Shown here: one piece after another, positions 24,441-33,861 of the stretch
How the letters are laid out: the number at the start of each line of letters is the position of its first letter
How positions within the stretch are numbered: position 1 is the stretch's first letter
NCBI GenBank assembly: GCA_022560615.1
Contig: JADFSR010000030.1
Coordinates: 1 to 54,102, forward strand
DNA length: 54,102 nucleotides
DNA from: Gemmatimonadota bacterium
GTDB lineage: Bacteria; Gemmatimonadota; Gemmatimonadetes; Longimicrobiales; Gaopeijiaceae
Reading direction: 5' to 3'
The notes under the pieces: model-generated
Told to the model about the DNA's origin: nothing
Databases searched by the model: none
What the model saw: the letters and a program-made list of their open reading frames with translations, nothing else
Position numbers and translations under genes: made by a program

Positions 24441-27400
24441 TTACCAGGACTCCACGCGTCCCTGTGCCGTGAAGAAAAGGACGCGCTCCTTCACCGGCTC
24501 ACCCGTGAGCCGGGCCCACGCCTCCGCGTACAAGTCGACTTGCCGCCGATAGGCGTCCAGCCGCGTTCCGAAGTCTGGGTCGGTCCCCAGGTCGGTCTTG
24601 TAGTCGGCGATCACCCAACCGTCCGCCTCCAAGAACGCCAGGTCGATCACGCCTTCGAGGACCTGGTGGGCTCCAGAAGGCTCTTCGGGCGCCGGCTCGC
24701 TCTCGCTTTCCTGGATCGCATCTAGAGAGAAGAGGTCGAGCTGCTTGCGCGGCCTCTCATCGGGACCGCGCGCGTCGCGCGGCGGGCCCGCGGCCGGCGC
24801 GTCGTCGACGCCTAGGTCGGTGGGCTGCGACGCGGCAAAGGGCACTTCGGAGAGCACGCGTTCGGCCCGGTGCGCTCTCTGCCACAGATCCGACGCAAGC
24901 ACGGATTCCACGACGCCGAGCAGTTCGTCCAATTCGGTCGGATCCCCGTGGTCATCCAACGGTCTCTCGTACTCGACGAGCAAATCACGGCACGCGGCAC
25001 GCAGCGCTTCCGGTGTAGTACCTTTCCCGGCTGCGGCGAGCGCCCCATGAACCGCGCTTCCCCACGAAAAGCCACGGAAGGCCTGCCTGTCGCCCTGGTC
25101 GCCGTCCGCCGGAGCACCCGTCGGAGCCGGTTCGCCCCGCTTCGAGAGCTCGGTCACCGAACGGTACACGAACGAGGGTGTGCTGAGCGCCTCGAGCCGG
25201 TCCGCGGCCTCGCGTCGCATTTTCTCCACGGCCTCAGGGGTCAGCTCCAGTTGCTCCCGCGGCTCGGGCTCGCTCGCCTCCAGCTCGAGTTCCTCCGCGT
25301 GTTCGTCCAACCACGGGTCGAGGGCCCGCCAGGGCGACCGGTCGTTTCCATCCGGCCAACGCGCGACCACCAGCTCCTTCTTCGCACGGGTCACCGCAAC
25401 GTAGAGCAGCCGCACCTCCTCAGCCGCTTGGAAGCGACTCTCCGTGGACTCGTGATCCGCCCAGCCCTCGGGTCGCGCCAGGACCTGATCTCCGCGGAAA
25501 CCATCTCGGAACTCCGTGACGCGCAGATACCCGACCGCGGTGCCGTCGTCCGTCCGGTGCATGTGAATCTCGGGGATTCTGGCCCTCGAACCAGTCGGGT
25601 CCGCCAGGATCACGACCTCGGCCTCGAGACCCTTCGCCTGATGCAGGTTCATGAGACGCACGACATCCGGGCGCCCGGGCTCCAGAGGAGCCTCGGCTTC
25701 CGCGAGCTCGAGCGCCGCCTGGAGCGCCTCGAGCGCTCCCGGCAATGAAGCGTCACCCGCGAGTGCCGCAGCGCGAACCGCGTCCAATGCGTATACGAGC
25801 GCACCTGCTCGGAGCGTCCCTAGCTCACCGGCGGCGGCGAACGGCAGCAGGCCGAGCTCGCTCGTGAGTCTCGAGACGAAGATGTCCGCCGGTTGCACCG
25901 TCGAGACTCGCCACCATTCGTTCAGGGTTTGCAACGCTTGCGCTACGTCGGCTTGCCCGCGCTCCCGCGGCCGGATGACGTCGAAGGCACCTCCGTCGAG
26001 ACGGTGCTGAACCAGTCGCTCGTAGTCGATGCCGAAGAAGAGCCCGACCAAAACCGCGACGACCTTCACTGGATTGGTCGGGTCGATCAGGCACGCCAGG
26101 ACCGCTTGCAGCTCACGTAGCTCGCTCTCGACGCCGACACCCGCACCGGTGACCTGGACCGGCAGGCTGAAGGCCTCCAAAGCTCGTGCGTAGCTGTCGA
26201 GGTGGGACCGCGTCCTCGTGAGGATCATGAAGTCTCCGCTCGACCGTTCTCCGGAGGCGACCCGGCTCGCGATCCAGCTCGCGATACGCGCGGCATCGTC
26301 GTCTGCCGCCGCGGAACCTCGGGCAGCGTCGGGGGCCACGGCGTACCAGAAGACGCCCTCGCGCGAGGTCGGCTCTCCTGGCCGCGTGTTCAGCGGCTCG
26401 AAGCCCGCCTGCTCCGGAGTCGCCGACGTGGGGAAGAATCCCTCGGCATCGAACAGCTCATTGACCAGATCCCCGATCGGCGGACGCGAGCGGAAGTTGG
26501 TCGTGAGTTCGAGCACGGCTCCGAAGTCGCGGAAACGGTCCTTGACGAATCCGTAAAGCTGGATGTCCGCGCGCCGGAACCGATAAATACTCTGCTTCGG
26601 GTCCCCGACCACGAAGAGCGCTCCGTCTCTGGGGACCGCGGAGCGCCAGTCCGCCCCCTCAGCCGGACCGTCTCCCTCGTGCGATGCGTCCTCGTCGTCG
26701 ACGTCGGGATCCGAAGAAAGCAGCAGCATGATCTCCGCCTGCAGCGGATCGGTGTCCTGGAACTCGTCCACCAGAAGGCGTCGGTACCGCCGCCCCAGCT
26801 GTCGGCGAACGTGTGGGTTCGACCTGAGCAACTCGGCGGTCAGCAGCAGCAGGTCCTGGAAATCGAGCCGTGCGGTCCGTTTCCGGTGCTCGGCAAACTC
26901 GAGCGCGGCGTGTCGTGCCAGGCGAACCGCGAGCGCGTAGCGATGCGCGTACCATCGGTTCACCAGATCGCGGGCCGCCGTGTCTCCGACGCCGAACTCG
27001 TCGACCCGACGGCACAGCGCCTTCGCCATCGATCCGTCCCTCCACCGGTTCTGCGTAATCGAATGGCCCCGTGGGCCCCGCTTGCAGAGACGTGACAGCG
27101 CGTCGAAGAAGTCGGCCGGCTCTTTCCACCCTGTGACGTCGCGGGTGAAGTGGAGCGTCCTCAGTTTCTTCTGGAGCGGATCCCAGCCGCGGTTCGGTTC
27201 ATGATCCGGCATGAGCTCCCACGCGCGATCAACGAGGTCGACCAAGACCGCTCGGACCTCGCTGAGCTCCGCGGCTGAAGGAGGTTGAGTGTCGTCCGTC
27301 GGAAAGTGCACGTCCGGATTCTCGACCAGATGGCCGAACAAACCTCGCAGCCGCGAGGGGCGCAGCCCTGCGTCCGACAGCTCTTCCAGAATCGGGTCCG

Positions 27401-27890
27401 CGTCGCGGGTGAGTCGTTCGAGATACGCCTCCCAAAAGTGTCGACGTAGCCGCAAGCGTTCCTCGATGGCGAGCTCTTCGAACGCCGGATCGAGGCCGAC
27501 CTCCAAGGGCCGTTCACGCAACAGTCGGGAGCAAAACGCGTGGATCGTGCCAACGAAAACCCGGTCGATGTCGTCCAGCGCCGTAGAGAGCCGCTCTCGC
27601 ACCAGGTCGTCGCCCTCCGGCTCACTAAGTTCACCGACGCGTTCCTCGAGATACATCTGGAAGCGCTCACGCAGCGCGGCAGCGGCCTTGCGCGTGAACG
27701 TCACGGCGGCGATCTCGTCGACGGTTGCCACCCCCGAAGCCACGAGGGCCACCATGCGCGCTACGAGCTCGGTGGTCTTCCCCGACCCGGCACCGGCTTC
27801 TACGAGCAAGTTCGTGTCGAGGTCGTCGCCAATGCGCGCGCGCTCCTGCGCGTCCGGAAACGGGAGGGTGATCACCGCGGGGTCATTCAT
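24441..27890 (-). CDS. addA: AddA-like UvrD-type helicase-nuclease
   Basis: A 1149-residue DNA repair enzyme. The ATG at 27890 is chosen because the family begins shortly before Walker A, EAGAGSGKTT (31-40). Further helicase motifs: AAVTFTRKAAAALRERF (Ia), LLVDEFQDTDPLQAEIM (II), VVGDPKQSIYRFRRAD (III), ELTTNFRS (IV), VVRLMNLHQAKGLEAEVVIL (V), LLYVAVTRAKKELVV (VI). The C-terminus is a RecB-type nuclease: GVIDLAF and IADYKTDLG hold the Asp and the D-Y-K motif, with QVDLYAEAW after. Together with AddB it should resect double-strand breaks. The partner gene is at 36944-40075, not adjacent as is usual. Confidence 0.9.
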   Translation of the reverse strand: MNDPAVITLPFPDAQERARIGDDLDTNLLVEAGAGSGKTTELVARMVALVASGVATVDEIAAVTFTRKAAAALRERFQMYLEERVGELSEPEGDDLVRERLSTALDDIDRVFVGTIHAFCSRLLRERPLEVGLDPAFEELAIEERLRLRRHFWEAYLERLTRDADPILEELSDAGLRPSRLRGLFGHLVENPDVHFPTDDTQPPSAAELSEVRAVLVDLVDRAWELMPDHEPNRGWDPLQKKLRTLHFTRDVTGWKEPADFFDALSRLCKRGPRGHSITQNRWRDGSMAKALCRRVDEFGVGDTAARDLVNRWYAHRYALAVRLARHAALEFAEHRKRTARLDFQDLLLLTAELLRSNPHVRRQLGRRYRRLLVDEFQDTDPLQAEIMLLLSSDPDVDDEDASHEGDGPAEGADWRSAVPRDGALFVVGDPKQSIYRFRRADIQLYGFVKDRFRDFGAVLELTTNFRSRPPIGDLVNELFDAEGFFPTSATPEQAGFEPLNTRPGEPTSREGVFWYAVAPDAARGSAAADDDAARIASWIASRVASGERSSGDFMILTRTRSHLDSYARALEAFSLPVQVTGAGVGVESELRELQAVLACLIDPTNPVKVVAVLVGLFFGIDYERLVQHRLDGGAFDVIRPRERGQADVAQALQTLNEWWRVSTVQPADIFVSRLTSELGLLPFAAAGELGTLRAGALVYALDAVRAAALAGDASLPGALEALQAALELAEAEAPLEPGRPDVVRLMNLHQAKGLEAEVVILADPTGSRARIPEIHMHRTDDGTAVGYLRVTEFRDGFRGDQVLARPEGWADHESTESRFQAAEEVRLLYVAVTRAKKELVVARWPDGNDRSPWRALDPWLDEHAEELELEASEPEPREQLELTPEAVEKMRREAADRLEALSTPSFVYRSVTELSKRGEPAPTGAPADGDQGDRQAFRGFSWGSAVHGALAAAGKGTTPEALRAACRDLLVEYERPLDDHGDPTELDELLGVVESVLASDLWQRAHRAERVLSEVPFAASQPTDLGVDDAPAAGPPRDARGPDERPRKQLDLFSLDAIQESESEPAPEEPSGAHQVLEGVIDLAFLEADGWVIADYKTDLGTDPDFGTRLDAYRRQVDLYAEAWARLTGEPVKERVLFFTAQGRVESW

Positions 27891-27933
27891 CGCGCCAATT
27901 TGGGCAGGGTCGGCGGCCGGCGGAAGGCGAGGC

Positions 27934-29016
27934 TCAGGAAGCTTCGCTGTTGAGGTCGTACCGCATGATGCGGCCGTGCGGCCCGTCTCGATCGCGCTCC
28001 AAGCCGAACACTTCACCCAAGGGCCCAGGCGCGGCGTCCACGTGCCGGCGGATGCGAGCATGGTCGGTGGCGGACAGAGTGAAAGCCAGCGCACGGACGT
28101 TGCGTTCCATCTGCCCGACCTTCGTCGCGCCTACGATCACGGCGGCAACGTGAGGCTGATCGAGCACGAAACGTAGGGCGACCGTGGCCAGATCCACGCC
28201 ACACTCTCGCGCGATCTCCCCGAGTTCGCCGAGCAGCCGCTGGAATGGGGCCCAACCGCCGAATTCATCGATGATGAGCCGATACTTCACCAACGAACGG
28301 TTCGCGAGGTCCGATGGTTCGTTGCTCTCCAACCAACGGTCGGTGAGGAAGCCGCCCGCCAGTGTGCCGTAGCTGAGCAATCGCATTCCGGTGGAAGATG
28401 CGTGCTCGGCCAGGCCCGCCTCGGGCCGACGATCGAGCGCCGAGTACTGCACCTGGTCTGCGACAATGCGGATCCCCGCGTCCTCGATCCTACGCAGACG
28501 GTCGACGCTCATGTTCGTTGCGGCGACGTGGCGAATCTTGCCCGCCGCCTGGAGATCGCCGAGCCAGCCCACGGCCTCCTCCATGCCCGGGACATCGTCG
28601 CGCCACCAGTAGTACTGAACGAGGTCCAGCCGGTCGACGCCGAGGCGTGAGAGCGACCGGTTGACGCTGCGCTCGACGTACGCGCGATCCACGCGGTCCA
28701 ATGTGGAGTAGTCAGGCACGAACTTCGTGTGGATCTGGAGCGGCGCAGCGTGCGACGTGCTCTTCCAACGTGTGATGAACCGCCCGTACAGCTCTTCCAC
28801 GCCTGAGTAGATATCCGCGCAGTCAAACGTGGTTAAACCGAGATCGGCCGACCGTACCAGCACCTCGAGCGCGTCATCCAGGCCCTCCGCGGTGAGCCGA
28901 TGCCCACTGGAGAACTGCCACCCCCCCTGAATGATTCGGGAGATCGAGTAGTCGCCGGCGAGCACGTACCTCCCGAGGTCTCCGGAGCCGCTCGTCACCT
29001 GCTCACGTCCCGTCAA
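27934..29016 (-). CDS. aldo/keto reductase
   Basis: A 360-residue NADPH-dependent oxidoreductase of the AKR family. Catalytic residues are visible: TTFDCADIYSGVEELYG (Asp and Tyr), IHTKFVP (Lys) and the substrate loop region LVQYYWWRD, where many AKRs have His. The cofactor-binding end AAVIVGATKVGQMERNV is intact. The start is either TTG at 29016 or GTG at 28998; both overlap or nearly touch the upstream small gene. The TIGR04076-type gene ends inside this start, so they are probably translated together. Substrate unknown. Confidence 0.85.
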   Translation of the reverse strand: MTGREQVTSGSGDLGRYVLAGDYSISRIIQGGWQFSSGHRLTAEGLDDALEVLVRSADLGLTTFDCADIYSGVEELYGRFITRWKSTSHAAPLQIHTKFVPDYSTLDRVDRAYVERSVNRSLSRLGVDRLDLVQYYWWRDDVPGMEEAVGWLGDLQAAGKIRHVAATNMSVDRLRRIEDAGIRIVADQVQYSALDRRPEAGLAEHASSTGMRLLSYGTLAGGFLTDRWLESNEPSDLANRSLVKYRLIIDEFGGWAPFQRLLGELGEIARECGVDLATVALRFVLDQPHVAAVIVGATKVGQMERNVRALAFTLSATDHARIRRHVDAAPGPLGEVFGLERDRDGPHGRIMRYDLNSEAS

Positions 29017-29353
29017 CGCCCTCCAGCGGGACGCGGGTGACCTCGGAGTGCCGGAACGTCGTGGTTCCCGTGCGCGTGATCCGGAATCGGGCGCCGCACA
29101 GCGGATCCGGGCACGCCACCTCCGTGTCGGTCGTCATCCAATCGTTTGGGTCCGTCTTGCGCTGCTTTGCCGGCAGCAGAGGGAGCAGCGCCGCCAGCGA
29201 GTAGATCGGGAACGTCTGGCCCGGAGGGATAGTGAGGTTCTCACCGGACAGCTCGAAGTAGTCTCCGACCTTGTGGTTGCAGACCATGGGTCGGTCACCC
29301 ATTACGACCTCGACGCGAAGGTCGTAGAGCGTGAACTCATCGTGTGCGGACAA
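29003..29353 (-). CDS. TIGR04076 family protein
   Basis: A 116-residue protein of unknown function. The TTG at 29353 is preceded by AAAGGA and starts LSAHDEFTLYDLRVEVV, matching the family start; the longer frame to 29452 has no family support. CNHKVGDYFELSGENL, FPIYSLAALLPLLPAKQR, DPNDWM and ACPDPLCGARFRI are the family hallmarks. Three Cys (one in CNH, two in ACPDPLC) may bind metal. Members often sit beside an aldo/keto reductase, as here, where the genes overlap by 14 bases; this suggests a shared pathway that is not known. Confidence 0.8.
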   Translation of the reverse strand: MSAHDEFTLYDLRVEVVMGDRPMVCNHKVGDYFELSGENLTIPPGQTFPIYSLAALLPLLPAKQRKTDPNDWMTTDTEVACPDPLCGARFRITRTGTTTFRHSEVTRVPLEGVDGT

Positions 29354-29467
29354 CGGCAGATTCCTTTCAGAGGTGCTTGTCGGAACGTAGGATTCCGCCG
29401 GCCCGGACACGACCCCTGCGGACACGACCCTGGCCACGCGCGACTCTGCCACACATGACCCTAGACG

Positions 29468-30853
29468 GTGATCCTATTGCACCAGGCTTCGCCACCTGCA
29501 CCGCTCTCCTTCCATGGGGGTGTCGCGGGGGCGCTCGCGCCGTTCGTGCTCTTCCTGGCGGGTGTCTCTTGGCTCGGCCTCTCAGGCGCACCCGACGAGA
29601 CGGGCTTCTGGCCGGTGCTCTTGATCGCCATCGCTCTCGGGCTCTTCCTCGCCACCGACAAGTCGGCGTACTCCGAAGCCGTGATCGACGGAATGAGCCG
29701 ACGGATCGTCATGATCATGCTGCTCGCGTGGCTGCTGGCTGCCGTGCTCGGTGTGCTGCTTCGGGAAAGCGGCCTCGTCGGAGCACTCGTGTGGGCGACG
29801 AGCGCCGCTGGAGTGAGCGGCGGCGGCTTCGTCGCGGTGAGCTTCCTCGTGTGCGTCGTCTTTTCGACCGCTACGGGCACCAGCCTCGGCACCATCCTCG
29901 TGTGCGCGCCACTGCTGTACCCCGCAGGCGCCCCACTCGCGGCGGACCCGGCCTTCTTGATCGGGGCGATCATCGCTGGAGCCACGTTCGGCGACAACGT
30001 CTCTCCCATCTCCGACACCACGATCGCGTCGGCGACCACGCAGGGCGCAAAGCTGGGCGACGTGGTCCGATCGAGGCTCAAGTACGCGCTACCGGCCGCG
30101 GCGGTCGCGCTACTCGTGTTCGTGTTGTTCGGCGGGTCCGGTGCCGCCGCGGATGGCCTACAGACCGAGCCCGACGCCCTCGGGCTGCTCATGCTGGCAG
30201 TGCCGGCACTCGTGCTTACCGTACTGATCCGTCAGCGGCACCTGATGGAGGGGCTCATCTACGGAATCGTGAGCGCCACGCTGCTCGGTCTGGCCCTGGG
30301 GCGGTTCGCCGTCGCCGATCTGCTCTCGATCGACCGGGACAACTTCATCGCGACCGGCATGATTCTCGACGGCATGCGCCGAGCGATCGGCGTGTCGATC
30401 TTCACCGTGCTGCTCATGGGACTCGTCGGTGGGCTCGAGGGCGCCGGCCTGCTCGGCCGCCTGACGCGCTGGGTACGGGCGCGCGCCACCTCAGCGAAGA
30501 GGGCGGAGTGGTGGATCTTCGGGACAGTGTCTGGCGCCACTGTGCTGACCACGCACTCGACGGTCGCGATCGTCACGGTCGGTGATCTGGCGAGGGACAT
30601 CGGCGAGGCGTCGGGAGTCGGGGCGAACCGCAGGGCGAACATTCTCGACATCGCGGTCTGCACGTATCCGTTCTTGCTGCCGGTCTTCATACCCACCGTT
30701 CTCACGGCCTCAATGACCGCCGACGTGACGGGAATGCCACGGCTATCACCCTGGGAGGTCGGGCTGCACAACGTTCACTCGTGGGCACTGCTGGCGGTGC
30801 TCGTCTTCGCGATCGCCACCGGCTGGGGTCGGACCGCTCAGGACCCTGCCTGA
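29468..30853 (+). CDS. NhaC-family Na+/H+ antiporter-like transporter
   Basis: A 461-residue inner-membrane protein with about eleven hydrophobic helices. The family signature is present: ATGTSLGTILVCAPLLYPAG, then IIAGATFGDNVSPISDTTIASATTQGA in the first half, and AEWWIFGTVSGATVLTTHSTVAIVTVG in the second-half repeat. These form the two re-entrant transport motifs of NhaC-like exchangers. Ions could be Na+/H+ or an organic acid pair. It begins with GTG at 29468 and is divergent from the TIGR04076 gene with about 115 bases between, which probably holds both promoters. It converges with the AcnX gene on the right. Confidence 0.85.
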   Translation: MILLHQASPPAPLSFHGGVAGALAPFVLFLAGVSWLGLSGAPDETGFWPVLLIAIALGLFLATDKSAYSEAVIDGMSRRIVMIMLLAWLLAAVLGVLLRESGLVGALVWATSAAGVSGGGFVAVSFLVCVVFSTATGTSLGTILVCAPLLYPAGAPLAADPAFLIGAIIAGATFGDNVSPISDTTIASATTQGAKLGDVVRSRLKYALPAAAVALLVFVLFGGSGAAADGLQTEPDALGLLMLAVPALVLTVLIRQRHLMEGLIYGIVSATLLGLALGRFAVADLLSIDRDNFIATGMILDGMRRAIGVSIFTVLLMGLVGGLEGAGLLGRLTRWVRARATSAKRAEWWIFGTVSGATVLTTHSTVAIVTVGDLARDIGEASGVGANRRANILDIAVCTYPFLLPVFIPTVLTASMTADVTGMPRLSPWEVGLHNVHSWALLAVLVFAIATGWGRTAQDPA

Positions 30854-30865
30854 GTCACAAGCCCC

Positions 30866-31285
30866 TCACGAGCCTGCCTGAGTCACGATCCCCTTGGGCG
30901 TCACGTGGAGCATCACGCCCTGTTCGAAGCTCGCGAGTTCGGAGACCGGCACTTCCAAGACGGGGATGCCCGCGTACCCGAGCTCCTGGCCAACGATTAC
31001 GCCCAGCGGCAGGATCGCGTCGGCTTTTCCCAGAAGAATCGCCGCCGGCGCCGTGCCCTCGCGCAGCAGCTCCAGCATGATCGCGCTCGACGAGCTCGAG
31101 CCCACCGAGGATGAGATCGCGAGGACCGTCCCGGAAATCGACGCACCGTAGTTCGCGTGTCTCGGATCAGCAATCGTACCTGAAACGGGATCGACCCCAC
31201 CCCAAAAACTGATCGCCTGATCGAGCCTCAAGAACGGTCCCTCGCCCTCGCCCGCCACCAGGACGCGGCCCACTACCACGCCCAT
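30866..31285 (-). CDS. aconitase X small (swivel, DUF126) subunit
   Basis: A 139-residue swivel-domain subunit. GRVLVAGEGEGPFLRLDQAISFWGGVDP, TGTIAD-type turn (SGTIADPRHAN) and the SSSVGSSSSSAIMLELL serine cluster are the DUF126 hallmarks; the catalytic base of AcnX is a serine in that cluster. It pairs with the large subunit encoded immediately upstream, whose stop overlaps this start by 13 bases. Bacterial AcnX enzymes studied so far dehydrate cis-3-hydroxy-L-proline or related substrates, and archaeal ones act on mevalonate-5-phosphate; the substrate here is open. Confidence 0.85.
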   Translation of the reverse strand: MGVVVGRVLVAGEGEGPFLRLDQAISFWGGVDPVSGTIADPRHANYGASISGTVLAISSSVGSSSSSAIMLELLREGTAPAAILLGKADAILPLGVIVGQELGYAGIPVLEVPVSELASFEQGVMLHVTPKGIVTQAGS

Positions 31286-32535
31286 ACCTCTTCGCTGCTC
31301 AGGGCGCGACCCGCCACAGCCGAATCGACACAGTCCTCGAGGCTCCCGTACAAGACTTCGTACCCGGTATTCGACGGGCCGTAGTGGGCGAACTTCCCCG
31401 AGTTGGTCATGAGCACGCCGCCCGATGCCGGCAGGATAGGCGTCACGACCACGCAGGTGTCCACGATGATCTCGACGCCCGCTTCCCGCAGAATCTCAGC
31501 GTCGCCCCGCTCCTCCAGAGCGAGCAGGGTCCCGCGAGCCGTGCACGCGTAGAACGGCACTGCCAACCGTCGACCGCTCACCAACCGCTTCAGGTGCTCG
31601 AACTCCTCGGCCGAGAAGTGCGGGCTTCCGACGGCGACGGCGTCGACTCGACCAGCCTCGTCGGCGGTCGACAGTCTCGCCAGAGAGCCACGCAGCATGT
31701 CCGCAGTTAGGGTGATCGTTCGTGCCGGAAGCTGCCCGCGCGTCGCAGCGTCGAGCGTCGGCGCCTCGGGCGTCACTCCAACAACGTGGAAGAGCGCGAC
31801 CGCGCCCGTCGACGACGCCGCCGCCCCAAGCGCCTTCAACTGGTCGCGTGTGACGGTGGCAGGCAGGCCAACGATCGCCGCTATGTCTCGACCCACCTCA
31901 AGTCCGAGCCAGGTACCGAGCACCGGGTAGAAGACGTCCCGCGCCTTGAGCGCCGTCGGAACGAGCGAAGCGTCCACTACGACCGTGGCCGCACGGTTCT
32001 CATCCTGGTGCAGCCCGTGCAGCGGCGCGCGGCCGGTGAGCGCGCAGCATGCGTCGAGGAAGTCCCCGTATCGCTCGGTCCGCGCGCCCAGTACGGAATT
32101 CACGAACGCGATCGCGTTGGACTCCCCCCAAGCGACCTGCTCGCCTAGGCGCGGCAGATGACCGATCTGATAGGGAGCACAAGTGAAAGTCGGCTCGGCG
32201 CCCATGCGGACGTACGCCTCCATCTGACGCCGCGCCATCTCGGTCTTGTGCGCCCCGGCACGGACCTTGTCCGGGTGCAGAAGGTCCAGAGCGCCCACAT
32301 TGAGCGTGGTGTCTACGGCCACACGCCCGCCGCCGTCTGCCAGGCGTTCGGCGAACTCCACGCCACCGTCGCCGTGATGAAGACATCCATCGATGTGCGC
32401 GGAGCGGATCTCGACGAGCTGGCCGGCCCCCACCAGCTCGGCGGCGGACACGAGAATGCGCATCGCCATGGCGGTGGCGTCGCCTCGGGCACCGCCGAGC
32501 AGCGCGCGTTCGTGTGTGGTGAGCTCGAGCGTCAT
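31273..32535 (-). CDS. aconitase X catalytic (large, DUF521) subunit
   Basis: A 420-residue iron-sulfur dehydratase subunit. It opens with LTTHERALLGGARGDATAMAM, the AcnX start. Cys119 (TFTCAPYQ), Cys331 (YACTARG) and Cys361 (VDTCVVV) occupy the three cluster-ligand positions, and MTNSGKFAHYGP near the end is the substrate loop. Nothing looks broken. It lies 12 bases after a DUF819 transporter on the same strand and overlaps the small subunit, so the three genes form an operon: import of a substrate followed by its dehydration. Hydroxyproline-type compounds are the best guess, by family knowledge only. Confidence 0.85.
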   Translation of the reverse strand: MTLELTTHERALLGGARGDATAMAMRILVSAAELVGAGQLVEIRSAHIDGCLHHGDGGVEFAERLADGGGRVAVDTTLNVGALDLLHPDKVRAGAHKTEMARRQMEAYVRMGAEPTFTCAPYQIGHLPRLGEQVAWGESNAIAFVNSVLGARTERYGDFLDACCALTGRAPLHGLHQDENRAATVVVDASLVPTALKARDVFYPVLGTWLGLEVGRDIAAIVGLPATVTRDQLKALGAAASSTGAVALFHVVGVTPEAPTLDAATRGQLPARTITLTADMLRGSLARLSTADEAGRVDAVAVGSPHFSAEEFEHLKRLVSGRRLAVPFYACTARGTLLALEERGDAEILREAGVEIIVDTCVVVTPILPASGGVLMTNSGKFAHYGPSNTGYEVLYGSLEDCVDSAVAGRALSSEEVWAW

Positions 32536-32547
32536 CGCCTATCCACC

Positions 32548-33720
32548 CTACACCCCGCGCATGAGCGCGGCAATCGCTAGCCCGGCATAGTTGCCCACAG
32601 CGTATCCGAGAAGGCCAACGGCCATTCCAGGCAACAATCGGTCGGTGTAGCCACGCGCGGTGGCCAACGCCATCGCGGAAGCCGGCCCACCCACGTTGGC
32701 CTGTGAGGCCACGGCGAGCGTCTTGAGGTCGAGGCCGAACATGCGACCGACCCCAAAGATCACGAGTCCGTGGATCGCGACTGTAATGCTCGCGAAGTAC
32801 ACCACCGGCAGGCCGACCACGAAGATATTCGCTACCACGGAGCGCGCGCCGTTGCTGGCTAGAAAGAGCAAAACGAGGTAGTTGCCGATTACGCCGGCTC
32901 CGCGAAGCCTCCGGACCGCCGGGATCTGTGCGAGCAGAAGCGCGATCGTCGTAAGCCACAACACGCCCGGAATCGATGCCAACACGTCCCCGAGCACGTC
33001 CGACGCCCACAGCGTCCCCAATACGATCGCGGCGAGCGCAGCCAGGTCGACGAGCCCGACGTCCCCCAGGCTCGTGAACAGCATGCGCTCGGCTCCGGGC
33101 TTCGCGGCATGCTGGGTCTCTTCGTCGAGCGAGCTCGTGCCCGACGGGTCCGCCACCGCGAATCCTGCCGATTTCGCCGCCAAGCGACTCCCGAGCAACA
33201 TCGGCACCGCGAGACACGCGGCCATCCAAATCGCGGTGAGGATCACATCCGCGGCGATGGCGGCCGCGAAGAGCTCCCCGCTGGTCTCCAGCTCCGCGCC
33301 CACCGCCGCGAAGTTCGCGCCCCCTCCGGTATAAGTAGCGGTGTACTGACCGGCGAGCTTCCACGTCTCCGGACCGATGCTGTCCGCGAGCAAATAACCG
33401 GCGACTGAAGCCCCGAGGGCCGAGCCGACGGCGCCCACCGCGAACGCGGCCAGCATCGTGGGGCCGGCCTTGATCACGGTTCGCACGTCCACCCCGAGAA
33501 GGATCAGGGCGATGCCCGCGCTGACAGCAGGCCCACTCAGAAATACGTACGCGGATGACTCTCCGGGGATGATCCCCGTGTTGGAGAGCACCATGGCGAA
33601 CAGGATCCCGAGCAACGCAGACCCGAGGGACCTGAATAGATGGTGACGGGCCTCGAGCGCGACCGCGACGGCCACGACCGCTGCCAACACGAATAAGACT
33701 GCGGTCGGGTCGTTGATCAT
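32548..33720 (-). CDS. DUF819 family membrane transporter
   Basis: A 390-residue inner-membrane protein with about ten helices. The start at 33720 (MINDPTAVLFVLAAVVAVAV) is chosen because the extension to 34038 is hydrophilic and crosses the divergent promoter region. TYTGGGANFAAVGAEL and ANVGGPASAMALATARG are the paired Gly-rich motifs of the DUF819 (YjcL-like) family, related to Na+-dependent symporters. It heads the AcnX operon, and uptake of the AcnX substrate is a reasonable inference. It is divergent from the YdjM-like gene, with about 140 bases between. Confidence 0.85.
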   Translation of the reverse strand: MINDPTAVLFVLAAVVAVAVALEARHHLFRSLGSALLGILFAMVLSNTGIIPGESSAYVFLSGPAVSAGIALILLGVDVRTVIKAGPTMLAAFAVGAVGSALGASVAGYLLADSIGPETWKLAGQYTATYTGGGANFAAVGAELETSGELFAAAIAADVILTAIWMAACLAVPMLLGSRLAAKSAGFAVADPSGTSSLDEETQHAAKPGAERMLFTSLGDVGLVDLAALAAIVLGTLWASDVLGDVLASIPGVLWLTTIALLLAQIPAVRRLRGAGVIGNYLVLLFLASNGARSVVANIFVVGLPVVYFASITVAIHGLVIFGVGRMFGLDLKTLAVASQANVGGPASAMALATARGYTDRLLPGMAVGLLGYAVGNYAGLAIAALMRGV

Positions 33721-33861
33721 CGGTGCTTCGCGTGTTCTCGGCTCCGAAGGGCAATCTAACTGCGCCGCCAACGTCGGTCCTGTGTCGGGCTCGCGCCACC
33801 ACGACGAGGACGGTAGCATGGGCGCGCCCACCAAGTCTACGAAGCTTCCTAGGAGATCCGG

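Noticed and set aside
30841-30890. Direct repeat TGCCTGAGTCAC at the convergent ends of the antiporter and AcnX genes
   Set aside because: Each copy is explained by the codons around a gene end; only a small local duplication, with no sign of a terminator or site.
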